Assembly (NCBI RefSeq): GCF_022809125.1
Contig: NZ_JALGBI010000003.1
Location: 248,001 to 312,000 of the forward strand
Reading direction: 5' to 3'
Source: Variovorax terrae
Lineage (GTDB): Bacteria; Pseudomonadota; Gammaproteobacteria; Burkholderiales; Burkholderiaceae_C
DNA: 64,000 nucleotides
Shown: one piece after another, positions 8,939-17,280 of the stretch
Position numbering within the stretch: position 1 is the first letter of the stretch
Layout of the letters: the number at the start of each line of letters is the position of its first letter
Notes under the pieces: generated by a model
Told to the model about the DNA's origin: nothing
The model's database searches: none
What the model saw: only the letters and a program-made list of their open reading frames with translations
Made by a program: the position numbers and the translations under genes

Positions 8939-9639
8939 CTGCGCGCACCCAGCGCCTGCAGCTTCTGCGGCGAGACGATCTCGATGCGCCCGTAGCCCAG
9001 CGCCACCGCGCCCTCGGCCACCAGCGCCTTGAGCTCCTTGTTGAGGGTCTGGCGCGTCAGGCCCAGCATCATGGCCAGCGCCTCCTGCGACACTGATACC
9101 ACGGCCCGCGCTTCGGGCGCCATGGTGGCGTCGCCGTGCGCGAGCTGCGCCAGCCTTCGCGCCACCCGGGCCCGCGTGGAACGCAGCGTGGCGTCTTCCA
9201 TCATCGCGTACAGGCCGCGCACCCGCGCGGCCAGCAGTGCCGCCACCGCCTGCGCGAACGCGGCGCGCTGCATCAGCCGGGCAAAGGCCGGCTGATGCAC
9301 CACCAGCACCGCGGCGTCGGTCAGCGCGGTGGCGTCGTGGGTGCGCGGCAGGTGGTCGAGCAGCGAGATCTCGCCGAACCAGTTGCCCGGCTCCAGCACC
9401 GCGAGAATGGCCTCGCGCCCGTCCTCGCGCAGCGACGAGGCCTTGAGCAGGCCGGCGGTCACCGCGTAGAAGCCACCCGGCGCATCGCCCTGGCGGAACA
9501 GCATCTCGCCGCGGCGCAGGTGCAGCGGCGCGCCGGCGGCCAGCAGCGCGCGGCGCTCGCGCGGCGCCAGCGCGCCGAACCAGGGGTTGGCCGAGAGCGC
9601 CGCCATCAGGTCCGGCGTGGCGGTGGCGGGAAGCGTCAT
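8935..9639 (-). CDS. Crp/Fnr-family transcriptional regulator
   Basis: A regulator of about 234 residues: cyclic-nucleotide-binding-like domain (LRRGEMLFRQGDAPGGFYAV, GNWFGEISLLD) and a C-terminal winged helix (VSVSQEALAMMLGLTRQTLN). No N-terminal cysteine cluster, so not an oxygen-sensing Fnr. The ATG at 9639 is preferred over an in-frame TTG at 9675. It overlaps the 3' end of the AraC gene by 4 bp tail to tail and is divergent from an aldolase gene with a palindromic operator candidate between them. Confidence 0.82.
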   Translation of the reverse strand: MTLPATATPDLMAALSANPWFGALAPRERRALLAAGAPLHLRRGEMLFRQGDAPGGFYAVTAGLLKASSLREDGREAILAVLEPGNWFGEISLLDHLPRTHDATALTDAAVLVVHQPAFARLMQRAAFAQAVAALLAARVRGLYAMMEDATLRSTRARVARRLAQLAHGDATMAPEARAVVSVSQEALAMMLGLTRQTLNKELKALVAEGAVALGYGRIEIVSPQKLQALGARS

Positions 9640-9647
9640 CGGGCCAT

Positions 9648-9663
9648 TGTCAAATGCTTGACA
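9648..9663. promoter_or_regulatory. perfect CRP-type palindrome in the regulator/aldolase intergenic region
   Basis: TGTCAA-ATGC-TTGACA is a perfect 16-bp palindrome and fits the TGTCA-N6-TGACA layout of Crp-type sites (TGTGA-N6-TCACA in E. coli). It lies 9 bp upstream of the Crp/Fnr-type gene and 51 bp upstream of the aldolase gene, so autoregulation and control of the aldolase are plausible (inference). TTGACA here could also be read as a -35 element. Confidence 0.5.
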
Positions 9664-9713
9664 GTCCGGGGTCAAGCACGCGCCCAGAATGGAACCCTCA
9701 CCGGAGACACACC

Positions 9714-10469
9714 ATGCAGATCCCCTCTCTCAAGGAAGTCGTCAGCGCCGAGGAATGGCAGCTGCGCTGCGACCTCGCCGCCTGCTACCGCCTGGTCGCC
9801 GCCTATGGCTGGAGCGACCTCGTGTTCACCCACATCAGCGCACGCCTGCCCGGGCCCGAGCATCATTTCCTGATCAACCCCTACGGCCTGATGTTCGACG
9901 AGATCACCGCGTCCTCGCTGATCAAGGTGGACGCCCAGTGCAACAAGCTGATCGAGTCGCCGTTCCCGGTCAACCCCGCGGGCTTCGTGATCCACAGCGC
10001 GGTGCACGCCGCGCGCGAGGACGTGCAGTGCGTGCTGCACACCCACACCCGCGCCGGCGTGGCGGTGAGCGCGCAGAAGGCCGGCGTGCTGCCGATCAGC
10101 CAGCAGTCCACCTTTGTGCTGGCCTCGCTGGCCTACCACGACTATGAAGGCGTGGCCTTCCGCGACGACGAGAAGCCGCGCCTGCAGGCCGACATGGGCG
10201 AGGCCACCTTCCTGATGCTGCGCAACCACGGCCTGCTGACCGTGGGCAAGACGATCGCCGACGCCTTCCTGAGCATGTACGTGTTCGAGAGCACCTGCCA
10301 GATCCAGATCGGCGCGCAGGCCGGCGGCGAACTCACGCAGGTGAACCCGCAGATCGTGCAGGGCGTGGCGCAGGCCCTGAAGGTGCAGACCGGCGGCATG
10401 GGCGGCGTCTTCGTCTGGCCCGCGCTGATCCGCAAGCTGGACCGCCAGGACACCTCGTACAAGACCTGA
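9714..10469 (+). CDS. class II aldolase/adducin-family protein
   Basis: A 251-residue protein with the class II aldolase fold. The zinc ligands His109 and His111 in CVLHTHTRAG and a third His in LRNHGLLTVG are visible, as is a FTHISARLPG phosphate-loop-like segment. The family includes fuculose-phosphate aldolase and many uncharacterised proteins, so the substrate is open. A GGAG site precedes the ATG. Divergent from the Crp/Fnr-type regulator. Confidence 0.82.
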   Translation: MQIPSLKEVVSAEEWQLRCDLAACYRLVAAYGWSDLVFTHISARLPGPEHHFLINPYGLMFDEITASSLIKVDAQCNKLIESPFPVNPAGFVIHSAVHAAREDVQCVLHTHTRAGVAVSAQKAGVLPISQQSTFVLASLAYHDYEGVAFRDDEKPRLQADMGEATFLMLRNHGLLTVGKTIADAFLSMYVFESTCQIQIGAQAGGELTQVNPQIVQGVAQALKVQTGGMGGVFVWPALIRKLDRQDTSYKT

Positions 10470-10683
10470 CGCCTGCTCACGATGCGCTGGCGGCGCGCAG
10501 GTGCTGGGATATCAGACCGGCGCGTAGGCCCCCGTGCCGCCCGGCCAAGGCGTCAGCGCTTGCGGTACAGCCGCGCGATGGTGACCGCATCGAAGATGGG
10601 CGTCCGCTGTGCTGACTCCGAGGCCGCGACCGGCTACAGTCGGCCATCAGCCGACGGTGGCGCCAGCGCGGTTTCGATCAGCC

Positions 10684-11694
10684 TTACTCGTTTACTGCCT
10701 TGCGGTAAGACTCCGGCGTGGTGCCCGTCCAGCGACGGAACGAACGATAGAAAGAATTCGAGTCTTCGAACCCCAGCAGGTACGCGAGTTCGATCACGTT
10801 GCGCTTGCCTGCGGCCAGCGAGCGCTGCGCGATATCGCGGCGCATTTCGTCCAGCACGCGCCGGAAGGTCTGCCCCTCGGCCGACAAGCGCCGCTGCAGC
10901 GTGCGCTCGCTCATGCACAGTTCCGAAGCAACGACCGCCAGCGTGGGTTCGTCGCCTTGCAGCATGCGTTCCAGCTGGGCGCGCACGCGCTGCGTCACGC
11001 TGCTGTCGTCCATCTGCTCGAGGGCGGCCCTCGCGCCGAACTCCAGCCACTGCGCCGCCCGGTGGTCCGCGGAAATCAGCGGGCGCAGCGCATCGGCCTG
11101 CGAAAAGCTGATGCTGTTGATGGGTTGCGCGAACGAGATGGGGCAGCGGAATATCTGTTCATACAGTGCGACGAACGAAGGCCGCGGCCGCCGCAACGTG
11201 ACCTTGATCGGCGCCATGGCGGCTGACGCAAACCGGCGGCCGAATGTAAGCAGCGACGCAAACTCCATATCGACCTTCGAGTAGCCCCACGGGTTCGATT
11301 CGTCGGGCGCCTCGGTGACGACGGTGAATTCCTTCGCGTCCTGCCTGATCCGGTAGGTGTCGCCCCACACCAGCCGGTTGTAGCGCGCCTTGCGCTGCAG
11401 GGCGGCGCCGAAAGTCGGGCTCGCCATCGCGGTGAGGCCCGAAATGCCGTAGCGCTCGGGGCGCAGCACGCAACCCGCGCGCAGGCCGAAGGCGGGGTCG
11501 TCGAGGCGCCGCCACGCCACGCCGATGAATCGACCCGCTTCCGCAATTGTCACACCGGATTCGAGTGCCTCTTGGTTGATGCCCGCCTCACGCGCCGCAT
11601 CGTCCAGGTCGACGCCCGCATCGGCGATCGCGTCGATCAGGTTCCTGGGCAGCGGCGTGACGAGCATCTGGGGCACCGGCGAATGATATTGCAC
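10684..11694 (-). CDS. AraC-family transcriptional regulator with arabinose-binding-like N-terminal domain
   Basis: A 336-residue regulator. The N-terminal ~220 residues match the Arabinose_bd (OruR-like) sensor; the C terminus carries [20 protein letters not shown] and [20 protein letters not shown]. Start taken as the GTG at 11694 with GGGGG upstream; an ATG at 11667 is possible. Divergent from the molybdenum hydroxylase genes across 124 bp, so it is a candidate regulator of them. The ~210 bp downstream of its stop (10470-10683) hold no recognisable gene. Confidence 0.85.
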   Translation of the reverse strand: MQYHSPVPQMLVTPLPRNLIDAIADAGVDLDDAAREAGINQEALESGVTIAEAGRFIGVAWRRLDDPAFGLRAGCVLRPERYGISGLTAMASPTFGAALQRKARYNRLVWGDTYRIRQDAKEFTVVTEAPDESNPWGYSKVDMEFASLLTFGRRFASAAMAPIKVTLRRPRPSFVALYEQIFRCPISFAQPINSISFSQADALRPLISADHRAAQWLEFGARAALEQMDDSSVTQRVRAQLERMLQGDEPTLAVVASELCMSERTLQRRLSAEGQTFRRVLDEMRRDIAQRSLAAGKRNVIELAYLLGFEDSNSFYRSFRRWTGTTPESYRKAVNE

Positions 11695-11818
11695 CGCCCC
11701 CAGACCGCGCCATCACCGCGCCATGGCGCCTCGCGCATGTCGTTTGGCATGTGCGGCAAGGGGCGCCGCGCCGTCCTCCCTCAGTATCCGGGCGAGGCCA
11801 CAGCAGCAAGGAGCCACG

Positions 11819-12307
11819 ATGCCCGTCACCCTGACCCTCAACGGAAAGCCCGCCACGCTCGACGCCGATCCGCAGATGCCCTTGTTATGGGCCATCCGCG
11901 AACTCGCTGGCATCACTGGTACGAAGTTCGGTTGCGGGATCGCCGCCTGTGGTGCCTGCACCGTGCATTTGAACGGCGCTGCCGTGCGCTCGTGCGTGTA
12001 TCCGGTGTCCGCGGCAGCCGGTACGCGCGTCACGACGATCGAAGGCCTGGGCGCAAGTGCGGGCCAGCCTGAAGGCGAACACCCCGTGCAGAAAGCCTGG
12101 ATCGCTGTGCAGGTGCCGCAATGCGGCTACTGCCAGTCGGGAATGATCATGGCAGCCAGCGCCCTGCTGGCGCAGAAGGCCGCGCCCACCGATGCCGACA
12201 TCGATGCGGCCATGACGAACATCTGCCGGTGCGGCACGTACCCGCGTGTGCGGCAGGCAATCCACGATGCAGCCCGGACCATGGCCGATGCGAAGGGGCG
12301 AGCATGA
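11819..12307 (+). CDS. iorA: (2Fe-2S) subunit of a molybdenum hydroxylase (isoquinoline 1-oxidoreductase alpha-like)
   Basis: A 162-residue iron-sulfur subunit with the plant-ferredoxin cluster motif [15 protein letters not shown] followed by C, and the second cluster CGYCQSG plus NICRCGTY. Xanthine-dehydrogenase-family enzymes use these clusters to carry electrons from the Mo cofactor. Preceded by AAGGAG. Its stop overlaps the start of the large subunit as ATGA. The gene symbol follows the IorA/IorB two-subunit layout; the true substrate (N-heterocycle or aldehyde) is unknown. Confidence 0.88.
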   Translation: MPVTLTLNGKPATLDADPQMPLLWAIRELAGITGTKFGCGIAACGACTVHLNGAAVRSCVYPVSAAAGTRVTTIEGLGASAGQPEGEHPVQKAWIAVQVPQCGYCQSGMIMAASALLAQKAAPTDADIDAAMTNICRCGTYPRVRQAIHDAARTMADAKGRA

Positions 12308-14505
12308 AGCGCCGCACCTGGTTGATCGGCACGGGTGCCGTGGTGGGCGGCGCGCTCGGCGTGGGCGTGCTGGGCTTGGTCGGGCGCGACGCGTACTTCG
12401 CCCATCGCGCGAAAGAAATCGCCAGGCCATCGCTGCTCGCGGGCTGGATCAGCATTGCGCCGGACGACGTCGTCACTGTGTACATCCCGCATTCGGACAT
12501 GGGACAGGGCTCGCTCACCGCGCTCGCCATGATGGCGGCCGAGGAACTCGATGTCGCGTGGAGCCTGGTGCGCGCCGAGCAGGCACCGGCCGACCCCGCG
12601 TTTGCGAACCGCTATTTCATCGAAGGGTTCCTGCTCAACGGCAAGGAGGCACCGGGCTTCGCTCGCTCGGGCGCGACGCTGGTGTTCGGCGAGATCGGCC
12701 GGCTTGCCCACATGCAGGTGACAGGCGGTTCTGCCTCGGTGCGGTTCACGGGGCAGATGGGGCTGCGCGCCGCGGGCGCAGCCGCACGCGAGATGCTGGT
12801 GGCAGCGGCCGCCGCGCAACTCGGCGTGCCGGCGGCAGAACTCACGACGCGTGACGGCAGGGTGACCCACGCGGCCAGCAAGCGGACGCTGCGCTATGGT
12901 GAGCTGGTGCAGCGTGCGGCGGAGATGAGCACGCCTTCGCACGTCAAGCTGAAGCAACGCAGCGAGTTCCGCCTGATCGGCACGGCGCCGCCGCGCATGG
13001 ACATTCCCGCGAAGGTGACAGGCCGCACGAAGTACGGCATCGACGTGAGTCTGCCTGGCATGCTGGTCGCGACGGTGATGGCCGCGCCCGTGCACGGCGA
13101 GCGGCTCCTGAGAGTCGATGAAGCGCCGGCACTTGCCGTGCGCGGCGTGCGCAGGGTTGTTCAGCTTCCCACGTCAGTCGCCGTGATCGCGGACGGCTAC
13201 TGGGCGGCGCGCACCGGCCTGGCCGCGCTCAAACCCGAGTTCACTTCGGGACCGAATGCGCAAATCTCCAGCGAATCGATCTCAGCGCGCTTCAACGGGG
13301 CACTCGACACCGGCGAGGCGAAGAAGATCCACGCGCAAGGCGATCCCGCCAAGGTGAGCGGCACGCGCATCGCCGCCACCTACACCGTGCCATTCCTGCA
13401 CCACGCGACGATGGAGCCGATCAACGTGACGGCGATGTGGGATGCGGGCAAGCTAAAGGTGTGGGGCAGCGAGCAGGATGCACTCGGCGCGCGCGCGAAC
13501 CTCGCGGAAGTGAGCGGCCTGGCGATCGCCGATGTGGAGTTCACGCCCATGTCGGTCGGCGGCGGGTTCGGCCGCCGCTCCGCGCCGAAGAAGGACCATC
13601 TCGCGCAAGCCGTCCGTATTGCGCGGGCGATGGAACCCGCACCCGTCAAACTGATCTGGAGCCGCGAAGAAGACTTCGCTCAAGGCGCTTACCGGCCGGC
13701 TGTCGCGACGCGGATCGAGGCGACCCTCGACGACAAGGGGCAGATTCAAACCTGGCAGCAGCGCTTCATCGACACCCCCGAGCTGATCAACGAAGGCTTT
13801 CCGCTGCCATACGCTGTAGCGAACCAGCGCATCGACGCCGTGCCCGCGCCCACGCACGTGCGCTACGGCGCGTGGCGCAGCGTGGCGCACAGCCAGCACG
13901 GTTTCTTCACGGAATCGTTCATCGACGAACTGGCTGCCGCCGCAAGGAAAGACCCGCTGGCGTTCCGCTGCATGCACGTGCCCACCGACTCGCGGCACCG
14001 CCGCGTGCTCGACGAAGTTGCCCGCCGCGCCGGCTGGGGCACGCCGCTACCCGCCGGGCATGGGCGCGGCATTGCCTTGGTGGAAAGCTTCGGCAGCGTC
14101 GTCGCCGAAGTGATCGAGGTGTCGATGGAAGCGAACCTACCCAAGGTGCATCGCGTCACCGCAGTGGTCGACTGCGGCTTCGTCGTTCACCGCGATACGG
14201 GCGCGGCGCAAGTGCAGGGCGGGATCGTCATGGGGTTGAGCGCGGTGCTGGGAGAAGCCATCACCATCAAGGACGGCGCGGTGGTGCAGCGCAGCTTCCC
14301 CGACTACCCGATCCTGCGGATGGAGCAGGTGCCGGTGATTGAAGTCTCGTTCATCGAGAGCGATGGGCCGCTGGGTGGGCTGGGGGAGGTGGGATTGCCG
14401 CCGGTGGCGCCGGCGTTGGTGAATGCGGTGTTCGCGGCGTCGGGGACGAGGATCAGGGAGTTGCCGGTTAGGGCAGAGGTGAGGAAGGCGGCGTTGCCGG
14501 CGTAG
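12304..14505 (+). CDS. iorB: molybdopterin-binding large subunit of a molybdenum hydroxylase (isoquinoline 1-oxidoreductase beta-like)
   Basis: A 733-residue Mo-binding subunit. The N terminus MKRRTWLIG plus a hydrophobic segment is a twin-arginine-type signal, so the enzyme probably acts in the periplasm. Visible features: [41 protein letters not shown] and the C-terminal [19 protein letters not shown] with the conserved Glu of the Mo site. Two-subunit organisation without an FAD subunit is typical of the IorAB/aldehyde oxidase group, which pass electrons to a cytochrome. Confidence 0.88.
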   Translation: MKRRTWLIGTGAVVGGALGVGVLGLVGRDAYFAHRAKEIARPSLLAGWISIAPDDVVTVYIPHSDMGQGSLTALAMMAAEELDVAWSLVRAEQAPADPAFANRYFIEGFLLNGKEAPGFARSGATLVFGEIGRLAHMQVTGGSASVRFTGQMGLRAAGAAAREMLVAAAAAQLGVPAAELTTRDGRVTHAASKRTLRYGELVQRAAEMSTPSHVKLKQRSEFRLIGTAPPRMDIPAKVTGRTKYGIDVSLPGMLVATVMAAPVHGERLLRVDEAPALAVRGVRRVVQLPTSVAVIADGYWAARTGLAALKPEFTSGPNAQISSESISARFNGALDTGEAKKIHAQGDPAKVSGTRIAATYTVPFLHHATMEPINVTAMWDAGKLKVWGSEQDALGARANLAEVSGLAIADVEFTPMSVGGGFGRRSAPKKDHLAQAVRIARAMEPAPVKLIWSREEDFAQGAYRPAVATRIEATLDDKGQIQTWQQRFIDTPELINEGFPLPYAVANQRIDAVPAPTHVRYGAWRSVAHSQHGFFTESFIDELAAAARKDPLAFRCMHVPTDSRHRRVLDEVARRAGWGTPLPAGHGRGIALVESFGSVVAEVIEVSMEANLPKVHRVTAVVDCGFVVHRDTGAAQVQGGIVMGLSAVLGEAITIKDGAVVQRSFPDYPILRMEQVPVIEVSFIESDGPLGGLGEVGLPPVAPALVNAVFAASGTRIRELPVRAEVRKAALPA

Positions 14506-14534
14506 GACCGCCGCCACGCGTCGCGAAACGACTG

Positions 14535-14778
14535 TGGCTGTGGACTTGCAACGTCGATGCAACGTCTCAAGAATCGAATCTGCGGTGGCCGTCCACTGGA
14601 ACGGTTGGCTGTTGGCGTTGTGATGGGTGACGAACCGATCGATGCGCTGAACGAGTTGCTTGACTTCAGCGCCGCGAACAGTGGGGTGGTGCCATGGCGC
14701 TTGTCGTCATGAGTCACCCCCTCCGCGTAGCCCAAAGCCCATGGGCAGCATCGGCTGAGTGCGCTCCAGCGCCTTGTC
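14535..14778 (-). pseudogene. IS630-family transposase remnant
   Basis: On the minus strand three frames give fragments of an IS630 DDE transposase: KALERTQPMLPMG (near 14778-14738), GYAEGVTHDDKRHGTTPLFA (near 14733-14670), then, after a join consistent with an internal deletion, QLVQRIDRFVTHHNANSQ and PFQWTATADSIL (14660-14565), the family's C-terminal sequence. At least one frameshift, the internal gap and loss of the N-terminal half make it non-functional. It occupies most of the gap after the iorB-like gene. Confidence 0.72.
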
Positions 14779-14829
14779 CGGCGCACCGAGGCGTCACGCA
14801 GCAAGGCCCTCGCACGGGCGCCGCCGCGC

Positions 14830-14868
14830 AAAAAAACGCCTACCCGGGGAGGTGATTCCGGGTAGGCG
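14830..14868 (-). terminator. Rho-independent terminator of the candidate small RNA
   Basis: An 11-bp perfect stem CGCCTACCCGG/CCGGGTAGGCG (14858-14868 with 14837-14847 on the plus strand), 10-nt loop, followed on the minus strand by seven T. It would also stop readthrough from the asmA-like gene ~200 bp upstream. Confidence 0.85.
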
Positions 14869-14955
14869 TGGGTCGTCACCGCAGATCGGTGCGCGGCTTG
14901 TCAACGACACGAAACTCCGGGCCTGCGGCCCCAGCGGCGCTTCAGCGCTGATGTG
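14831..14955 (-). ncRNA. candidate small RNA, ~125 nt, with own promoter and terminator
   Basis: Minus-strand transcript predicted to start near 14953 downstream of a good sigma-70 promoter and to end at a strong intrinsic terminator. Folding by eye: outer stem pairing 14953-14962 with 14900-14910 (ACGACAC with GTGTCGT), two inner hairpins (CAGCG/CGCTG and GGGCC-GCA-GGCCC), a CCGC/GCGG stem, then the terminator. Its loop reads AATCACCTCC, the same as the anti-Shine-Dalgarno end of 16S rRNA. No open reading frame explains it. I do not recognise a named family. Confidence 0.55.
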
Positions 14956-14960
14956 TCGTG

Positions 14961-14989
14961 ACGATACCCCGAAGAACAACCATAGTCAA
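14961..14989 (-). promoter_or_regulatory. sigma-70 promoter for the candidate small RNA
   Basis: On the minus strand: TTGACT (-35, 14984-14989), 17-bp spacer, TATCGT (-10, 14961-14966), preceded by the A/T-rich TGTAAATAAT. It sits downstream of the asmA-like stop and has no other gene to serve. Confidence 0.6.
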
Positions 14990-15069
14990 ATTATTTACAG
15001 CTTCTGGTCAAATACCATTCGCAGACACCCCGGCCCGACCCGCGCAAGGCAGCCCGCACAGGCCCTGAC

Positions 15070-16353
15070 TTATTTGCCGAACAGCTTGCCGACGCCGTTG
15101 CTGATCTTGTCGCCCAGGCGCGCGCCGGCGCCCGTGCCCACGCCCGGCATCACTGCGGTGCCGATGGCCGCGCCGAGCATGGCGCCGCGCGTGAGCGTGA
15201 CCTCGGGCGCCTCCAGGGTGCCGCCCACCGCCAGCGGCACGCCGACGATGCCGCCCGCGGCGTCCACGCTGATGCGCCCGCTCAGGGCGCGCGCCGGCGA
15301 CACCGCCACGCTGCCGCTGGCCGTGAGCACGCCCGAGCGGGCCACCAGCTGGCTGAGCTGCGCCGCGCGGCCCTGGGTGTTCACCTGCCCGGTCAGCGTG
15401 TCCAGTCGCGTTTCCCCGCCGCGGCTCAGCCCCACGGTGGTGACGGCCTTGGCCAGGTCCAGCCCATGCAGCACGGCGCCCTGCACCGTGAAGCGGGTCT
15501 GCGTCTGCAGCGCATCGGCCAGTGCGCCGGGGTTCGCCGCCCGTGCGCTGAACGTGGTCGAGGCCTCCAGCCGGCCGCTCAGGGGGCGGCTGGGCGCGGT
15601 CAGCGCCGCGACCTCGACGCCCCGCGTCTCCAGCCGGCCCTGCAGCGCCAGCACCCCGCCGGGCGCGGGCAGCCACTGCAGCGAGCCCTCCACCGTGCCG
15701 CCGCCCACCGCCACCTTGAGCTGCCAGCCCGGCGCCTGGCGCTGCAGCGTGGCCTGCGCGCCCTGCCAGGCGCCAGCCACCACGTTCAGCGATGCAGTAT
15801 CGGGCAGGCCATCGGGGCCCAGGCGGGCCTCGCCGCTGACGGTGCTGCGGCGCCCGCCGGCGCCCTGCCAGGTCACGCCGTCCAGCACCGTGCGGCGCGG
15901 CAGCCAGCGCGTGATGCTGGCCGACGATTTTTCAGCCTCATCGGCCTCAGGTCCAGGCCCGGCGGTCGTTGTGTGCTTCTTTTTTTGTAGCATGCCCAGG
16001 ATCGCGGCAAGCCCCTGCTGCGGCAGCACGGCCTCGTGCAGCACCAGCGTCGCCACTTCGAGCCGGCCCTGCAGCAAGGCGCCCCAGGCCGGGCGGATTT
16101 CCACGCGCTGCAGCGTCACCGCGGGCTGGCTCTGGACGCGAACGCCGTCGAACGCCACGGCCGGCAGCGGCCACACCGTCACGTACACGCCGTCCAGCAG
16201 CACCTGCACGCCCAGCGCGGCGCTGGCCTCGCGCGCCAGCCGCAGCCTGAAATCGCCGCTGCCCAACCACAGGTGCAGCGCGAAGGCCGCCGCGCCCAGC
16301 AGCGCCGCCGCCAGCAGCAGGCTCGCCGCCAGCCATTTGAAAATGCGTGACAT
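15070..16353 (-). CDS. AsmA-family protein
   Basis: A 427-residue protein with one N-terminal membrane anchor (about residues 4-28, FKWLAASLLLAAALLG) and a long periplasmic AsmA-like region, ending in a glycine-rich tail (MLGAAIGTAVMPGVGTGAGA). AsmA-like proteins are linked to outer-membrane lipid homeostasis. Start MSRIFKWLAAS chosen because the anchor begins there; the frame is open further upstream. Residues ~121-143 (MLQKKKHTTT onwards) are encoded by an in-frame copy of the R1 repeat. Divergent from the GST gene. Confidence 0.8.
   Translation of the reverse strand: MSRIFKWLAASLLLAAALLGAAAFALHLWLGSGDFRLRLAREASAALGVQVLLDGVYVTVWPLPAVAFDGVRVQSQPAVTLQRVEIRPAWGALLQGRLEVATLVLHEAVLPQQGLAAILGMLQKKKHTTTAGPGPEADEAEKSSASITRWLPRRTVLDGVTWQGAGGRRSTVSGEARLGPDGLPDTASLNVVAGAWQGAQATLQRQAPGWQLKVAVGGGTVEGSLQWLPAPGGVLALQGRLETRGVEVAALTAPSRPLSGRLEASTTFSARAANPGALADALQTQTRFTVQGAVLHGLDLAKAVTTVGLSRGGETRLDTLTGQVNTQGRAAQLSQLVARSGVLTASGSVAVSPARALSGRISVDAAGGIVGVPLAVGGTLEAPEVTLTRGAMLGAAIGTAVMPGVGTGAGARLGDKISNGVGKLFGK
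15926..15993 (-). repeat. R1 repeat copy inside the asmA-like gene
   Basis: Minus-strand sequence TGCTACAAAAAAAGAAGCAC, then CAACGACCGC, GGGCCTGGACCT, GAGGCCGAT and GCTGAAAAA, matching the R1 consensus block by block at the same spacing as the intergenic copies. It lies entirely in coding sequence and keeps the frame. Confidence 0.7.
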
Positions 16354-16468
16354 GGCCGCATTGTCGCGAAAGCCGTTGCGCCAGCAGGAAAAAGCCCCAG
16401 CCGCTAGCATTGGCGATTCCGCCCGATTTCCGAAAACCACTCCAACTCCTCCGAAGGAAACGAAAGCC

Positions 16469-17077
16469 ATGAAGCTCTACTACTCTCCCGGCGCCTGTTC
16501 GCTCTCGCCCCACATCGCCCTGCGCGAAGCCGGCCTCGCCTTCGAGCCGGTGCTGGCCAGCACCAAGAGCCACAAGCTGCAGGACGGCACCGACTACTAC
16601 GGCATCAACCCGCTGGGCTACGTGCCGCTGCTGGAGCTGGACGACGGCACCCGCCTGGCCGAAGGCCCGGCCATCGTGCAGTACATCGCCGACCAGGTGC
16701 CCACCAAGAACCTCGCGCCCGCCGCCGGCACGCTGCCGCGCTACCGCCTGCAGTCGTGGCTGACCTTCATCGGCACCGAACTCCACAAGGGCTTCAGCCC
16801 GCTGTTCAACCCGGCCACGCCCGAGGACTACAAGACCATTGCCAAGGACCGCCTGGCCTCGCGCCTGAAGTGGGTCGACGGCGAGCTCGCCGGCAAGCAA
16901 TACCTGATGGGCGAGCACTTCAGCGTGGCCGACGGCTACCTGTTCACCGTCACCAACTGGGCCCAACCCACCGGCGTGGACCTCTCCGCCTACGCCAACC
17001 TGAACGCCTACCGCGCGCGCGTGGCCGCCCGCCCGGCCGTGCAGGAAGCCATGAAGGCCGAAGGCCTGCTCAAGTAA
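16469..17077 (+). CDS. gstA: glutathione S-transferase, beta class
   Basis: A 202-residue GST. N-terminal thioredoxin-like domain MKLYYSPGACSLSPHIALRE with Cys10, the beta-class mixed-disulfide cysteine; NPLGYVPLLELDDG and EGPAIVQYIAD form the glutathione site; the helical C-terminal domain contains YLMGEHFSVADGYLF (N-capping box). It conjugates or reduces with glutathione in the cytoplasm. AAGGAAA precedes the ATG. Followed by a terminator. Confidence 0.92.
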   Translation: MKLYYSPGACSLSPHIALREAGLAFEPVLASTKSHKLQDGTDYYGINPLGYVPLLELDDGTRLAEGPAIVQYIADQVPTKNLAPAAGTLPRYRLQSWLTFIGTELHKGFSPLFNPATPEDYKTIAKDRLASRLKWVDGELAGKQYLMGEHFSVADGYLFTVTNWAQPTGVDLSAYANLNAYRARVAARPAVQEAMKAEGLLK

Positions 17078-17114
17078 GCCTGGCCGCGCCAAACCGCCGG
17101 TTTTCAAGCCAGAA

Positions 17115-17156
17115 CGCCCCGATGTCCGCGTCCCGCGGTCACGGGGCGCTCTTGTT
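17115..17156 (+). terminator. intrinsic terminator after gstA
   Basis: Stem CGCCCCG/CGGGGCG (17115-17121 with 17142-17148), long loop, then CTCTTGTTTTC. The T-run is interrupted, so strength is moderate. Confidence 0.5.
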
Positions 17157-17280
17157 TTCATAGCACCGCAGCGCTTCGCCAAGCCGGCGCCTCTAGCACG
17201 CCGGGCTTGATCCCGCGCAAACAAGGCTTTTGCCGGGCCGCTAATCTGGCGGACCGACATTTCCACCCCGGCGGATCTCC

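Noticed and set aside
10470..10683. Possible gene or remnant between the aldolase and AraC genes
   Set aside because: Short frames only, with no recognisable motif or ribosome binding site on either strand.
11285..11310. GGTTCGATTC stretch resembling a tRNA T-arm
   Set aside because: No acceptor, D or anticodon stems can be paired around it and it lies inside an AraC-family coding region. No tRNA, rRNA or CRISPR array was seen in the window.
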